A stretch of 64,000 nt of DNA from Bacteroidota bacterium (GCA_017303905.1 JAFLBH010000001.1:1217809-1281808), one strand, 5' to 3'. Positions 8,783-19,506 are shown, counted from the first letter of the stretch. Program-made: numbers and translations. The notes: generated by a model from the sequence alone, not told the origin.

Positions 8783-10894
8783 GTGGAGAATAAAAAAGAC
8801 ATATTAAGTCGCGCTTACATTGTATACATACTCATGTGTGTGTTTGCTGTAACTATTCTTTACAGAATTTGTGTTATCCAATTTAAGGAAGGTGAACATT
8901 GGAAAGCGCGTGCCGAATCCTTAACTACAAAATTAGTTGAGATTGAAGCGGTACGCGGAAATATTTTTGATGCTAATGGAAATCTGTTAGCGACTTCTTT
9001 ACCTTATTACGAAGTGGCAGTAGATATCAATGCACCGGGCATCGATGATAAATTGTTTAACAGTAAAAAGGATTCTTTGGCACAATGCTTAAGCGATTTA
9101 TTCAAAGATAAAAGCAAACGCGAGTACTTGCGCATCTTAAAAAGTGCCCGTTCTTCAGGTGATAATTACGTGGTATTAAAACGAAATGTTCCATACAAAG
9201 ATTTACAAGCGCTCAAAAAATTCCCGATTCTTCGTCGTGGTCGCCGCGGCGGTTTAGTTACGTTGCAAACGAATAAGCGTGAACGCCCTTTTAAAATGTT
9301 AGCAGCACGTACCATCGGATTATCCCGTCAGGGAGTTAAACCGGTTGGACTCGAAGGCGCATTTGATACTATTTTATTAGGTACACCCGGAAAACGTTTA
9401 ATGCAAAAAATTGCAGGTGATGTATGGCGTCCTATTAATGATGAGTTTGAAGTTGAGCCAAAAGACGGAAGTGATTTGTATACAACCATCGATGTAAACA
9501 TACAAGATGTGGCATCCCATGCATTATTAAAAACCTTAGTTAAAAATAATGCGTCATATGGATGTGTGGTGTTGATGGAAGTGAAGACCGGAGAAATTAA
9601 AGCCATTGCCAACTTAACACGCAATCAAAAGGATTCGACTTCTTACTCTGAAAATTTAAATTATGCAATTGGTTATGCCACGGAGCCGGGTTCAACATTT
9701 AAGTTGGCTTCTATGTTGGCGGTAATTGATGAGTACAATATTTCATTGGAGGAAAAAGTGTTTGTAGGTGATGGTAAAGCTATGTTCTCTAATTTGGAGA
9801 TGAAAGATTCTCATGCGCCGGAAACGCCAACCTTAACTGTACAGCGTATTTTTGAAACTTCATCGAATGTAGGCGTCGCTAAATTGGTAACAAAATATTT
9901 TTCGAAAGAACCACAAAAATTCATTGATAAATTAAATTCATTTCATCTGGATAGAAAATTAGGAATCACCATTCCGGGTGAAGCAACGCCACGTATCAAG
10001 CAAACAAAGAATAAAGATTGGTACGGAACTTCATTGCCCTGGATTAGTCACGGTTACGAAAGTTTAGTAACACCAATTCAAACTTTAACCCTTTATAACG
10101 CCATTGCTAATGATGGTAAAATGATTAAGCCACGCTTCGTAAAAGAGATTCAACGCAACGGAAAAACAGTAAAGAAATTTGAAGCCGAAGTGATTGCCGA
10201 ACAAATTGTAAAAAAGGAGACTGTAGCGAAGGCAAAAAAATTAATGGAAGGTGTGGTTAAGAATGGTTCAGGAAAAGGATTAAATGTGAGCGCGTTCCCG
10301 GTTGCCGGAAAAACAGGTACTGCAAAAATTTCCAAGAACGGTATTTACGAAAAAACATATCAGGCCTCATTCGTTGGGTATTTCCCGGCTGATAATCCAC
10401 TTTATACTTGCATTGTTCTAATTAATACGCCAAGTAATGGCGTTTATTATGGAGGCTTAGTAGCAGGACCGGTGTTTAAAGAAATTGCTGAAAAAGTATA
10501 TTCAGGAAGCCTTGATTTCATTCAGCCAATTAATACAAAACAAAACCTACTAACCAAAGCGCCTGAGGTTATCAAATCTAAAGGAGAAGAATTAGAGAAA
10601 GTATGCGACGCATTTGCTTTACCAAAAAAGAATGGCATTGATGGAAATAAGTACGTTGCAAAAAGCACCGGCGATTCAACTAAAGTTGTTTTGGTAGAAA
10701 CAAACATCGAAAGCACCTTGAAAAAAGGATTGATGCCAAATCTGCAAGGATTATCAGCGAAGGACGCTTTGTTTTTATTGGAGAATAACGGATTAAATGT
10801 AAAGTTGTTCGGTGTTGGTACCGTAAAAAAACAATCTCTGGAAGCCGGAAAGAAATTTAATAAAGGTGATAAAATCAGTTTAATACTCAGCTAA
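8783..10894 (+). CDS. ftsI: Division-specific penicillin-binding protein FtsI (PBP3 type) with PASTA domain
   Basis: 703 residues: N-terminal membrane anchor (about 11-31), class B PBP dimerisation domain (RGNIFDANGNLLA, residues 58-70), then the transpeptidase with active-site S304 in the SxxK motif STFK, SxN at 360-362 and KTG at 509-511. The last ~50 residues (MPNLQGLSAKDALFLLENNG) form a PASTA domain, common in Bacteroidota and Firmicutes FtsI but absent from E. coli FtsI. It cross-links septal peptidoglycan in the periplasm together with FtsW. GTG start with no gap after ftsL. Confidence 0.96.
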   Translation: MENKKDILSRAYIVYILMCVFAVTILYRICVIQFKEGEHWKARAESLTTKLVEIEAVRGNIFDANGNLLATSLPYYEVAVDINAPGIDDKLFNSKKDSLAQCLSDLFKDKSKREYLRILKSARSSGDNYVVLKRNVPYKDLQALKKFPILRRGRRGGLVTLQTNKRERPFKMLAARTIGLSRQGVKPVGLEGAFDTILLGTPGKRLMQKIAGDVWRPINDEFEVEPKDGSDLYTTIDVNIQDVASHALLKTLVKNNASYGCVVLMEVKTGEIKAIANLTRNQKDSTSYSENLNYAIGYATEPGSTFKLASMLAVIDEYNISLEEKVFVGDGKAMFSNLEMKDSHAPETPTLTVQRIFETSSNVGVAKLVTKYFSKEPQKFIDKLNSFHLDRKLGITIPGEATPRIKQTKNKDWYGTSLPWISHGYESLVTPIQTLTLYNAIANDGKMIKPRFVKEIQRNGKTVKKFEAEVIAEQIVKKETVAKAKKLMEGVVKNGSGKGLNVSAFPVAGKTGTAKISKNGIYEKTYQASFVGYFPADNPLYTCIVLINTPSNGVYYGGLVAGPVFKEIAEKVYSGSLDFIQPINTKQNLLTKAPEVIKSKGEELEKVCDAFALPKKNGIDGNKYVAKSTGDSTKVVLVETNIESTLKKGLMPNLQGLSAKDALFLLENNGLNVKLFGVGTVKKQSLEAGKKFNKGDKISLILS

Positions 10895-12358
10895 GTGAAA
10901 TTATTAAGCGACATATTATATAAAACCCGTTTGGAGGAAGTGATTGGTTCAACACACATGGCTATTTCTTCTGTTACGTTTGATTCACGCAAAGTAAAGA
11001 AGGATACATTGTTTGTGGCAACTCGCGGAACTGCAACCGACGGACATGCATACATTGATAAAGCCATTGAAGCGGGTGCTGTTGCTATTGTATGTGAGGA
11101 TCTTCCGGAAACAAGAAAGGAAAATGTAACATACATTAAAGTAACGGATTCAACACACGCTCTAGGATTTATTGCCTGTAACTATTTCGACAATCCTTCT
11201 ACGAAATTAAAACTGGTTGGCGTTACCGGAACTAACGGTAAGACAACCACGGTTACTTTATTATTTAATTTATTCAGAACACTTGGATACAATGTAGGAT
11301 TGCTTTCTACTGTTCAAAACAAAATCAATAACACTGTTATTCCTTCAACCCATACAACACCGGATGCATTATCCTTAAATGAATTGTTATCGGTAATGGT
11401 GGAACAAGGATGTGATTACGCTTTTATGGAAGTGAGTTCTCATGCGGTTGTACAGAACAGAATTGCAGGTGTTCAGTTTACCGGTGCCATATTCACAAAC
11501 ATCACGCACGACCATTTAGATTACCACAAAACATTTGACGAGTACATTAAGGCTAAGAAAAGATTTTTTGATAATCTTCCTGAAGAAGCTTTTGCAATCA
11601 CTAACAAAGATGATAAAAACGGGATGGTGATGTTGCAAAACACTAAAGCGCATAAATACTCCTACAGCATTAAAAATGTAGCCGATTATAAATGTAAGAT
11701 TATCGAAAATCATCTGAACGGATTGTTATTGAATATTAATAATCATGAAGTTTGGGTGAAGTTGATCGGAACATTTAATGCGTATAATGTTTTAGCTGTT
11801 TTCGCAGCAGCACATTTATTAAAGCAGGATGTCATTAATATTCTTACCACATTAAGCAATTTAAATTCGGTAGAAGGACGTTTCCAATATGTGAAATCGG
11901 AAACCGGAATTATTGGTATTGTAGATTATGCGCATACACCGGATGCATTGAAAAATGTATTAGAAACAATCAAAGACATTCGTTCAGGAAATGAAAATGT
12001 AATTACGTTGGTGGGTTGTGGTGGTGACCGTGATGCGGCAAAACGTCCGGTGATGGCAAATATCGCTTGTCAGTATAGCAACAAGGTAATTTTAACTTCT
12101 GATAATCCGCGCAGCGAAGATCCGGAGGAGATTTTAAATCAAATGCAAGCTGGTGTTGATGCAAGTGATTTCAAAAAAACATTACGCATCAGCGATAGAA
12201 GAGAAGCGATTAAAACAGCTTGCACCTTAGCACAAAAAGGCGATATCATTTTAATTGCCGGAAAAGGTCACGAGAAATATCAGGAGATAAAAGGCGTGAA
12301 ACATCCATTTGATGATTTAGAAATTTTAAAAGAAACGATTAAAGCAATGGGAATTTAA
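10895..12358 (+). CDS. murE: UDP-MurNAc-L-Ala-D-Glu:meso-diaminopimelate ligase MurE
   Basis: 487 residues of the Mur ligase family. ATP loop [11 protein letters not shown] at residues 109-119; the specificity motif DNPR at 403-406 followed by SEDP marks meso-diaminopimelate as the amino acid added, not lysine. It acts in the cytosol as the third ligase of stem-peptide synthesis. GTG start directly follows the ftsI stop (no gap), so translation is probably coupled. MurF and Ddl, its usual partners in other clusters, are not in this window. Confidence 0.97.
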   Translation: MKLLSDILYKTRLEEVIGSTHMAISSVTFDSRKVKKDTLFVATRGTATDGHAYIDKAIEAGAVAIVCEDLPETRKENVTYIKVTDSTHALGFIACNYFDNPSTKLKLVGVTGTNGKTTTVTLLFNLFRTLGYNVGLLSTVQNKINNTVIPSTHTTPDALSLNELLSVMVEQGCDYAFMEVSSHAVVQNRIAGVQFTGAIFTNITHDHLDYHKTFDEYIKAKKRFFDNLPEEAFAITNKDDKNGMVMLQNTKAHKYSYSIKNVADYKCKIIENHLNGLLLNINNHEVWVKLIGTFNAYNVLAVFAAAHLLKQDVINILTTLSNLNSVEGRFQYVKSETGIIGIVDYAHTPDALKNVLETIKDIRSGNENVITLVGCGGDRDAAKRPVMANIACQYSNKVILTSDNPRSEDPEEILNQMQAGVDASDFKKTLRISDRREAIKTACTLAQKGDIILIAGKGHEKYQEIKGVKHPFDDLEILKETIKAMGI

Positions 12359-12359
12359 T

Positions 12360-13619
12360 ATGCTGTATTACTTATTTCAATATTTAGATAAACTTGATTT
12401 TCCGGGAGCGGGTGTGTTTCAATACATCTCTTTCCGCGCAGCATTGGCTTTAATCACTTCGCTATTGATTTCATTAGTGTTTGGTAAGCGCATCATCGAA
12501 TTTATCCGCCGCAAACAAATCGGAGAAACAATACGTGAGTTAGGATTAGAAGGACAAGTACAAAAAACCGGCACGCCAACGATGGGTGGTTTAATTATCA
12601 TTCTGGCCATTATCATTCCTACTTTATTATTTACTAAAGTTCTTAATGTTTACATCATCTTAATGCTTATCTCAACAGTGTGGTTAGGTGGCATCGGTTT
12701 CTTAGACGATTATATCAAAGTATTTAAGAAGAACAAAGAAGGTTTACAAGGCAAGTTTAAAGTAATCGGACAAATCGGAATTGGATTGATAGTAGGAAGC
12801 GTATTGTATTTCCATCCGGATGTAGTGATAAAGGAACGCATTGAAAGTACCGGTGCTGATATTGGAAAAATTTCCGGACAAACAGAAATGAAATTACATG
12901 CACCAAAGTATGCTAGTACGCCAATTAAAACCTTAAAAACAACCATTCCGTTTCTAAAAAATAACGAGTTGGATTATGGCAAATTTATTTCATGGCTATG
13001 CGATGATTGCGCTAAATACGGCTGGATCATTTTTATTCCAATGGTAATATTAATTGTTACCGCTGTATCTAATGGTGCAAATATAACCGACGGTATAGAT
13101 GGTTTGGCTGCAGGAACGAGTGCCATCATTGGAGTTACTCTTGGAATTTTAGCATACGTTTCCGGTAATATGGTGTTTGCAGATTATTTGAACATCATGT
13201 ATTTGCCAAACACAGCGGAGTTGGTGGTATTCATCGCTGCTTTCGTTGGTGCATGCGTTGGTTTCTTATGGTACAATGCTTATCCGGCACAAGTATTCAT
13301 GGGCGACACAGGCTCTTTAGCAATAGGTGGAATCATTGCTGTATTTGCTATCGCCATTCGCAAAGAACTTTTGATTCCGATTTTATGCGGTGTGTTCTTG
13401 GTGGAAAATCTTTCGGTCATCATGCAAGTATTTTACTTCAAGTATCAAAAGAAAAAACGCGGATTGGAATACGCACAAACACATCGCTTGTTTAAAATGG
13501 CTCCATTGCATCACCATTATCAAAAAGTTGGTTTTCACGAGTCGAAGATTGTAATGCGCTTTTTCATTATTGGATTAGCATTGGCGGTATTAACTATTGT
13601 AACACTTAAGTTAAGATAA
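12360..13619 (+). CDS. mraY: Phospho-N-acetylmuramoyl-pentapeptide transferase MraY
   Basis: 419 residues with about ten membrane helices. Catalytic motifs are seen in order: [46 protein letters not shown] and [14 protein letters not shown]. The aspartate pair in LDDY and the HHH cluster belong to the Mg2+/nucleotide site. It transfers phospho-MurNAc-pentapeptide to undecaprenyl phosphate, giving lipid I on the inner face of the membrane. A ~70-residue loop after the fourth motif region (residues ~155-215) is longer than in E. coli MraY, as in other Bacteroidota. One base separates it from murE. Confidence 0.97.
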   Translation: MLYYLFQYLDKLDFPGAGVFQYISFRAALALITSLLISLVFGKRIIEFIRRKQIGETIRELGLEGQVQKTGTPTMGGLIIILAIIIPTLLFTKVLNVYIILMLISTVWLGGIGFLDDYIKVFKKNKEGLQGKFKVIGQIGIGLIVGSVLYFHPDVVIKERIESTGADIGKISGQTEMKLHAPKYASTPIKTLKTTIPFLKNNELDYGKFISWLCDDCAKYGWIIFIPMVILIVTAVSNGANITDGIDGLAAGTSAIIGVTLGILAYVSGNMVFADYLNIMYLPNTAELVVFIAAFVGACVGFLWYNAYPAQVFMGDTGSLAIGGIIAVFAIAIRKELLIPILCGVFLVENLSVIMQVFYFKYQKKKRGLEYAQTHRLFKMAPLHHHYQKVGFHESKIVMRFFIIGLALAVLTIVTLKLR

Positions 13620-13620
13620 A

Positions 13621-14970
13621 TTGAAACAAAGAATTGTCATATTAGGTAGCGGCGAAAGCGGAGTAGGGAGCGCCATTCTGGCTAAACAGAAGGGCTATGA
13701 CGTATTTGTATCCGATAAAGGTCTTATTAAGGATAAATACAAAAAGCCATTGCAGGAAAACGGAATTGCTTTTGAAGAAGGAATGCATACAGAAGATTTA
13801 GTTTTAAATGCAACGGAAGTAATTAAAAGTCCCGGTATTCCTGAAAAGGCCGATTTAGTAAAAAAGTTACGTGAGAAAAATATTCCGGTTGTTTCTGAAA
13901 TAGAATTTGCGGGCCGTTATACCAATGCCAAGAAAATTTGCATCACAGGTAGTAATGGAAAAACCACCACCACCATGCTTACTTACCACATCCTTAAAAA
14001 AGCAGGATATAATGTTGGTTTAGGTGGTAATGTGGGAAAAAGTTTCGCCTATCAGGTGGCTACTGAAAACTTCGACTACTACGTATTGGAGTTAAGTAGT
14101 TTCCAATTAGACGATATGTACAAGTTTAAGGCCGATGTGGCGGTGTTGTTGAATATCACGCCTGACCATCTCGACCGTTATGATTACAAATTCGAGAATT
14201 ATGTAAAATCAAAATTCCGGATTACACAAAACCAAACAGAAACTGATGCTTTTGTTTATTGTGATGATGATGCAGTGATGAGTGAGTTTATGAAGCATCA
14301 CCAAATCAAAGCAGAAAAAGTGCCATTCAGCATCAAGCATAAAATTGAAGGCGATGGCGCTTACTTAAATGAGAACCAAATAACCCTTAATTATAAAAAC
14401 CAAAACCAAAATCCCTTAATTATGACAATCGAACAATTAGCTCTGCAAGGTAAACACAATGTTTACAATTCAATGGCCGCTTCATTAGCAGCTCGTATCG
14501 TAGATGTACGCAAAGAAACCATCCGCGAAAGCTTACAGGATTTCCAAAATGTTGAACATCGTTTGGAATTCGTAGCTTCTATCAATGGTGTTGAGTTCAT
14601 CAACGATTCAAAAGCTACTAACGTTAACTCGGCATGGTATGCACTTGAAAGTATGCAAAAACCAACTGTTTGGATTTGCGGCGGACAAGACAAAGGAAAT
14701 GATTACAACGAATTGTTAGACCTTGTAAAGCACAAAGTAAAAGCCATCGTTTGCTTAGGAGTTGACAACAAAAAAATCCTGAAAGCATTTGAAGGCGTAG
14801 TGGATACTATCGTTGAAACTAAATCGGCAGCAGAAGCAGTAGCTGCATCTTACAAGTTAGCTAAGAAAGGTGAAGCAGTATTGTTATCGCCGGCATGCGC
14901 AAGTTTTGACTTATTTCAAAACTACGAAGACCGCGGTATGCAATTTAAAGCTGCTGTAAGAAGTTTGTAA
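13621..14970 (+). CDS. murD: UDP-N-acetylmuramoylalanine:D-glutamate ligase MurD
   Basis: 449 residues: N-terminal Rossmann-like UDP-binding domain (IVILGSGESGVGSA), ATP loop CITGSNGKTTTTML near residue 108, and the C-terminal ligase domain with INDSKATNVNSAW and the cap motif LLSPACASFD. It adds D-glutamate to UDP-MurNAc-L-Ala in the cytosol. The start is TTG at 13621, one base after the mraY stop; no better ATG is available without losing the N-terminal nucleotide motif. Confidence 0.96.
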   Translation: MKQRIVILGSGESGVGSAILAKQKGYDVFVSDKGLIKDKYKKPLQENGIAFEEGMHTEDLVLNATEVIKSPGIPEKADLVKKLREKNIPVVSEIEFAGRYTNAKKICITGSNGKTTTTMLTYHILKKAGYNVGLGGNVGKSFAYQVATENFDYYVLELSSFQLDDMYKFKADVAVLLNITPDHLDRYDYKFENYVKSKFRITQNQTETDAFVYCDDDAVMSEFMKHHQIKAEKVPFSIKHKIEGDGAYLNENQITLNYKNQNQNPLIMTIEQLALQGKHNVYNSMAASLAARIVDVRKETIRESLQDFQNVEHRLEFVASINGVEFINDSKATNVNSAWYALESMQKPTVWICGGQDKGNDYNELLDLVKHKVKAIVCLGVDNKKILKAFEGVVDTIVETKSAAEAVAASYKLAKKGEAVLLSPACASFDLFQNYEDRGMQFKAAVRSL

Positions 14971-15014
14971 AAAATTAACCGATCAATTAAATCGTCTTCC
15001 TCAAAAAGGGAGAC

Positions 15015-15020
15015 AGGAGG
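15015..15020 (+). promoter_or_regulatory. Strong Shine-Dalgarno sequence for ftsW
   Basis: AGGAGG six bases before the GTG start of ftsW at 15027. Strong Shine-Dalgarno sites are unusual in Bacteroidota. An ATG at 15023 lies between but its frame ends after five codons, so this site supports the GTG as the real start. It is in the only sizeable gap (56 bp) in the middle of the operon. Confidence 0.65.
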
Positions 15021-15026
15021 TAATGC

Positions 15027-16175
15027 GTGAAACTTTTTAATTATTTAAAAGGAGATAAGGTGATATGGGCTATCATGCTCTTGCTATCACTCATTTCCAT
15101 CTTGGTTGTTTATAGCGCCATTGTTACTTTGGCACATAAATTCAAGCAAGGTAATACCGAGTATTATTTATTTAAACACATGGTGATTATCACCTTGGGA
15201 TTTGGTTTAACGTATGTGTTTCATAAAATTAAATACACGGTATTCTCAAAAGTCGCGCAAATCGGTTTTATACTTTCCATCCCATTATTATTATATACAT
15301 TATTGCGCGGTGTAAGCGCAGGCGAGGCAAGCCGCTGGTTAGAAATTCCGGGAATCGGACTTACCTTCCAAACTTCCGATATTGCTAAATTAATGTTGCT
15401 AATGTATGTTGCACGCGTATTAACAACAAAGCAAGAAGAGCTAGGCGATTTCAAATCGTTGTTCAAGTATTTATTAATACCAATCGGACTAGTTTGCGCC
15501 TTAATATTACCCGCCAACTTTTCTACGGCAGCATTGCTTTTCGTAAACTGTTTGTTTTTAATGTTTGTAGGTCGTGTAAAAATTCGTTTTTTACTTTACA
15601 TCCTCGGATTTTGTATCGCCTTTGCTTTATTATTGGGCGTTGTGATTTATCAATTTCCAAACGCAATTCCACGCGGAGCTACTTGGAAAGCGCGTATTGA
15701 AAATTTTTCTAAAGGCGATTCAAAAAGTAATTATCAATCAGAGCAGGCTAAAATTGCCATTGCAACCGGTGGAGTTATTGGAAAAGGTCCGGGTAACAGT
15801 ACGCAACGCGCATTTTTGCCGCAAGCCTCTTCGGATTTTATTTATGCAATTATTATAGAAGAGTATGGTTTGTTAATTGGTTTTGTAATGCTCTTTCTCT
15901 ATATGATATTTTTATTTCGAGGTATTCGCATTATGCGAGATACAGACAAAACATTCGGCGGCTATTTAGCTTCGGGTCTTGCATTCAGTTTAGTCTTTCA
16001 AGCTTTAATTAATATGGCGGTGGCTGTTAATTTGTTTCCGGTTACTGGTCAGCCATTACCATTAGTAAGTATGGGTGGTACTTCCATTTGGTTTACTTGT
16101 ATAGCCATAGGAATTATTTTAAGTGTTAGCAGAAGTAGTGACGATAAAACAACAGAGAACCTTGAAGAAGCTTAA
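15027..16175 (+). CDS. ftsW: Septal peptidoglycan polymerase FtsW (SEDS family)
   Basis: 382 residues with about ten membrane helices; conserved SEDS blocks are visible: RWLEIPGIGLTFQTSDIAKL, GKGPGNSTQRAFLPQASSDF and TGQPLPLVSMGGTS. The aspartate in SSDF corresponds to the catalytic-loop region. It polymerises lipid II into glycan strands at the division site and pairs with FtsI encoded upstream. GTG start supported by AGGAGG. The 3' end overlaps murG by 14 bp. Confidence 0.95.
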   Translation: MKLFNYLKGDKVIWAIMLLLSLISILVVYSAIVTLAHKFKQGNTEYYLFKHMVIITLGFGLTYVFHKIKYTVFSKVAQIGFILSIPLLLYTLLRGVSAGEASRWLEIPGIGLTFQTSDIAKLMLLMYVARVLTTKQEELGDFKSLFKYLLIPIGLVCALILPANFSTAALLFVNCLFLMFVGRVKIRFLLYILGFCIAFALLLGVVIYQFPNAIPRGATWKARIENFSKGDSKSNYQSEQAKIAIATGGVIGKGPGNSTQRAFLPQASSDFIYAIIIEEYGLLIGFVMLFLYMIFLFRGIRIMRDTDKTFGGYLASGLAFSLVFQALINMAVAVNLFPVTGQPLPLVSMGGTSIWFTCIAIGIILSVSRSSDDKTTENLEEA

Positions 16176-17271
16176 AGTTATATTGAGTGGTGGCGGAACG
16201 GGCGGACATATCTTCCCTGCAGTATCTATCGCTAATGAAATAAAAAAATTAGTTCCTGAAGCTGAGATTTTGTTTGTTGGCGCTCTGGGGAAAATGGAAA
16301 TGGAAAAGGTTCCAGCTGCCGGCTATAAAATTATCGGATTACCCATTGCTGGTATTCAACGTAAATTAACATTAGCCAATCTGAAATTCCCTTTTCTGTT
16401 AATTCAAAGTATTTTAAAAGCACGTTCCATAGTAAAAGAATTTAAACCGGATGTGGTGGTAGGAACAGGCGGGTATGCAAGCGGACCGTTATTACGTGCA
16501 GCTACTTCAATGGATGTACCGGCTTTAATCCAAGAACAAAATTCATACGCGGGTGTAACGAATAAATGGTTGGCAAAAAAGGCGGCAAAGATTTGTGTGG
16601 CATATGATGGCATGGAGAAATTCTTTCCGAAAGAAAAAATTATGCTTACGGGCAATCCGGTTCGTCAGGATATAAAAGATGTTTCACATTTAAGAGAAGA
16701 AGGACAAAAGTTTTTCGGATTAAATCCTGCTCAAAAAACTTTATTGGTGATTGGTGGAAGTTTGGGAGCGAAGGGAATCAACGAAGGAATAGGCGAAGGC
16801 TTACAGGTTTTAGCTGATAATAACATTCAGCTAATTTGGCAGACAGGAAAAGTATATTTCGAAAAGGCCAAACAACAAGCAAGTCCATTCCAATCCAAAA
16901 ATATTAAAGCGGTAGATTTTATTTCGCGAATGGATTTAGCCTACGCGATTGCCGATGCTGTTGTTTCACGTGCAGGTGCAGGTGCGGTTTCAGAATTGTG
17001 TATCGTGAAAAAGGCTTCTATTTTAGTTCCGCTTCCAACCGCAGCTGAGGACCATCAAACGCAAAATGCCATGGCATTAGTGAATAAGAAAGCGGCAATT
17101 TTAGTGAAGGACACAGAGTGTAAAGAAAAGTTAGTGAAAGAAGCGGTAGCCTTAATTAATAATGAATCATTGAAGAGCGAATTAGAAAATAACATGGCGC
17201 CATTAGCTTATCATAATTCGGCTAATGTAATTGCCAAGGAAGTTTTAAAGCTGGCAAAGTACAACTTGTAA
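16162..17271 (+). CDS. murG: UDP-GlcNAc:lipid I N-acetylglucosaminyltransferase MurG
   Basis: About 369 residues. The N-terminal GGGTGGHIFPAVSIANEI is the MurG signature, the C-terminal half contains GGSLGAKGINEG and the donor-site segment SRAGAGAVSELC followed by PLPTAAEDHQTQNA. It makes lipid II at the inner face of the membrane. The frame is open to a GTG at 16123, but TTG 16162 gives MKKLKVILSGGGTGGH, as in other MurG proteins, so it is preferred; it overlaps the ftsW end by 14 bp. Confidence 0.95.
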   Translation: MKKLKVILSGGGTGGHIFPAVSIANEIKKLVPEAEILFVGALGKMEMEKVPAAGYKIIGLPIAGIQRKLTLANLKFPFLLIQSILKARSIVKEFKPDVVVGTGGYASGPLLRAATSMDVPALIQEQNSYAGVTNKWLAKKAAKICVAYDGMEKFFPKEKIMLTGNPVRQDIKDVSHLREEGQKFFGLNPAQKTLLVIGGSLGAKGINEGIGEGLQVLADNNIQLIWQTGKVYFEKAKQQASPFQSKNIKAVDFISRMDLAYAIADAVVSRAGAGAVSELCIVKKASILVPLPTAAEDHQTQNAMALVNKKAAILVKDTECKEKLVKEAVALINNESLKSELENNMAPLAYHNSANVIAKEVLKLAKYNL

Positions 17272-17303
17272 AATCTATTCTCTGAATTACGAACGTAATA
17301 CGA

Positions 17304-18695
17304 ATGAAGATACTCGATTATAAATTATATTATTTCTTAGGTGTAGGCGGAATAGGCATGAGCGCATTGGCCCGTTTCTTTAATCATTATGGTAAGAATG
17401 TTCAGGGGTATGATAAAACTCAAACTGTACTTACCAAGGAATTAGAAGGGGAAAATATAAAGTGCCACTATAATGAAGATGTTGAACTGCTTAAATCCAT
17501 TCTCTCCGGATTTAAACCCGAGGAGGTTTTAATTGTGTATACGCCGGCCGTTCCAAAAAATCATGCTGAGTATGTTTATTTGGAAAGTAACGGATTTAAC
17601 ATTAAAAAGCGTTCGCAGGTTCTAGGTGAAATAACACAATCATTCAAAACCATTGCGATTGCCGGAACGCATGGCAAAACAACTACAACTACCTTGGTTA
17701 CTCATCTCTTAAAAACAGCGGGCATTAATTGCTACTCATTTATGGGTGGAATTTCAAAAAATTACGGAACCAATTTGCTTTTAGGAAACCCGAGCGATGC
17801 CAACGCTTACGTGGTGGTGGAGGCCGATGAATACGACCGTTCTTTCCTGACACTTAGTCCGCACATTGCCGTTATTACCAGTGTAGACGCGGATCATTTG
17901 GATATTTACGGCGATAAAAACAGCGTACTGGAAGGCTATTTTCTCTTCTCAAAACAGGTTAAATCCGATGGGTGTTTGATTGTTAAAAAGAATGTTGATA
18001 ACGAATTGAAGCTCACCAATAAGAGGCTTATCTACTCGCTAAATTTAAATACGGAATATTGTGCTGAATCGGTGCAGGTTAAAGACGGCGCCTTTCATTA
18101 CGATATTGTAAGTCCGGTTGAGAAAATTACTGATGTGGTAATTGGCTTACCCGGTTTACACAATGTAGAGAATTCCATAGCTGCAGTTACCATAGCACAA
18201 CAGTTAGGAATAAAAGGCGAAACTATAAAACAAGCATTACGTTCTTTTCAAGGTGTTAAACGCAGGTTCGATTACAGAGTGAAATCAGAAAATGTAATTT
18301 ACATTGACGATTATGCACATCATCCGGAAGAGTTGAAAGCATCCATTGGAGCAGCCAAACAACTTTATCCCGATAAAAAAATCACCGGCATATTTCAACC
18401 ACACTTATTTACACGCACCCGCGATTTTGCGGATGATTTTGCAAAAAGTTTGGACATGCTGGATGAGTGCATACTGCTTGAAATTTATCCGGCACGCGAA
18501 TTACCGATTGAGGGTGTCAACTCACAAATGTTGTTAGACAAAATGAAATCGTCGAATAAGCATTTGGTACAAAAAGAAAATGTTCTGGAATTTTTGAAAA
18601 ATAAAAATACAGAAGTGTTAATGACGATGGGAGCAGGGGATATCGATAAACTGGTTACACCAATTGAAGAGTTGCTAAAGCAACGTATAAAGTGA
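17304..18695 (+). CDS. murC: UDP-N-acetylmuramate:L-alanine ligase MurC
   Basis: 463 residues. N-terminal GVGGIGMSALARF (UDP-binding loop), ATP loop AGTHGKTTTTTLV near residue 117, then EADEYDRSFLTLSP and the C-terminal YIDDYAHHPEELKAS and FQPHLFTRT. It adds L-alanine to UDP-MurNAc, the first stem-peptide step. The stop codon overlaps the GTG start of ftsQ (GTGA). Confidence 0.97.
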   Translation: MKILDYKLYYFLGVGGIGMSALARFFNHYGKNVQGYDKTQTVLTKELEGENIKCHYNEDVELLKSILSGFKPEEVLIVYTPAVPKNHAEYVYLESNGFNIKKRSQVLGEITQSFKTIAIAGTHGKTTTTTLVTHLLKTAGINCYSFMGGISKNYGTNLLLGNPSDANAYVVVEADEYDRSFLTLSPHIAVITSVDADHLDIYGDKNSVLEGYFLFSKQVKSDGCLIVKKNVDNELKLTNKRLIYSLNLNTEYCAESVQVKDGAFHYDIVSPVEKITDVVIGLPGLHNVENSIAAVTIAQQLGIKGETIKQALRSFQGVKRRFDYRVKSENVIYIDDYAHHPEELKASIGAAKQLYPDKKITGIFQPHLFTRTRDFADDFAKSLDMLDECILLEIYPARELPIEGVNSQMLLDKMKSSNKHLVQKENVLEFLKNKNTEVLMTMGAGDIDKLVTPIEELLKQRIK

Positions 18696-19501
18696 AAGTA
18701 AACTATAAAAAAATATTAATTACAGTTCTTTGGATTATTGCATTATCGGGCTTAATGGCTTCGCTGGCTTTTGTTAGCAAAAAGGAAACCAAAATTGTTG
18801 CAAAACAATTGGAGATTAATGTTAACCAAACCGGTGAAAATGATTTTGTGGATGAAGATGATATTAAGCGTTATTTTGAAGAGCGCAACGATGTTATTCT
18901 GAATGCTGAATTAAAAAACATCGATATCAATTCACTCGAAAAAGCATTAAATGCACATCCCGCCATCGAAAACGCTGACTTAAGTGTTTCGGTGAATGGT
19001 GATGTAAAAATTGATGTGCTTCAACGCACCCCACTTGTTAGAGTGATTACCATGAGTGGAGAAAGTTACTACATCGATTCACAAAGTAAACTAATGCCAT
19101 TGAGCGACAAATTCACAGCAAGAGTACTGGTTGTAAACGGACATATTTACGAGCCTTTTATTCGCCGCAACATGTATTCAGTGAAGGAAATCGCTAAAAA
19201 CGAAATTTTTAGCGAAGTAAGTATGTTGGATGATATTTATGAAATGGCAACTTACATCACTAACGACTCAATTCTTAATCCCTTGATTCAGCAATTGAGT
19301 ATAAATGAGGAGCGTGAATTTGAAATGTATCCTTCAGTAGGCGGACACAAAATAATTTTTGGAGAAGCAAAAGATATTGCTGAAAAATTTGAAAAACTGA
19401 AATTGTTTTACAACGAAGGCTTAAACAAAACCGATAATTGGAATAAATACGCTATAGTAAATTTAAAATATAAAAACCAGGTGGTTTGCACCAAAAAGTA
19501 A
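18692..19501 (+). CDS. ftsQ: Cell division protein FtsQ-like
   Basis: 269 residues: short cytoplasmic N-terminus, one membrane helix (ILITVLWIIALSGLMASLAFV, about 8-28), then a POTRA-like part (DEDDIKRYFEERNDVILN...) and a beta domain. Sequence identity to E. coli FtsQ is expected to be low; place between murC and ftsA and the topology carry the call. With FtsL and FtsB it regulates septal synthesis. The GTG start overlaps the murC stop by four bases. Confidence 0.85.
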   Translation: MKVNYKKILITVLWIIALSGLMASLAFVSKKETKIVAKQLEINVNQTGENDFVDEDDIKRYFEERNDVILNAELKNIDINSLEKALNAHPAIENADLSVSVNGDVKIDVLQRTPLVRVITMSGESYYIDSQSKLMPLSDKFTARVLVVNGHIYEPFIRRNMYSVKEIAKNEIFSEVSMLDDIYEMATYITNDSILNPLIQQLSINEEREFEMYPSVGGHKIIFGEAKDIAEKFEKLKLFYNEGLNKTDNWNKYAIVNLKYKNQVVCTKK

Positions 19502-19506
19502 AATTT

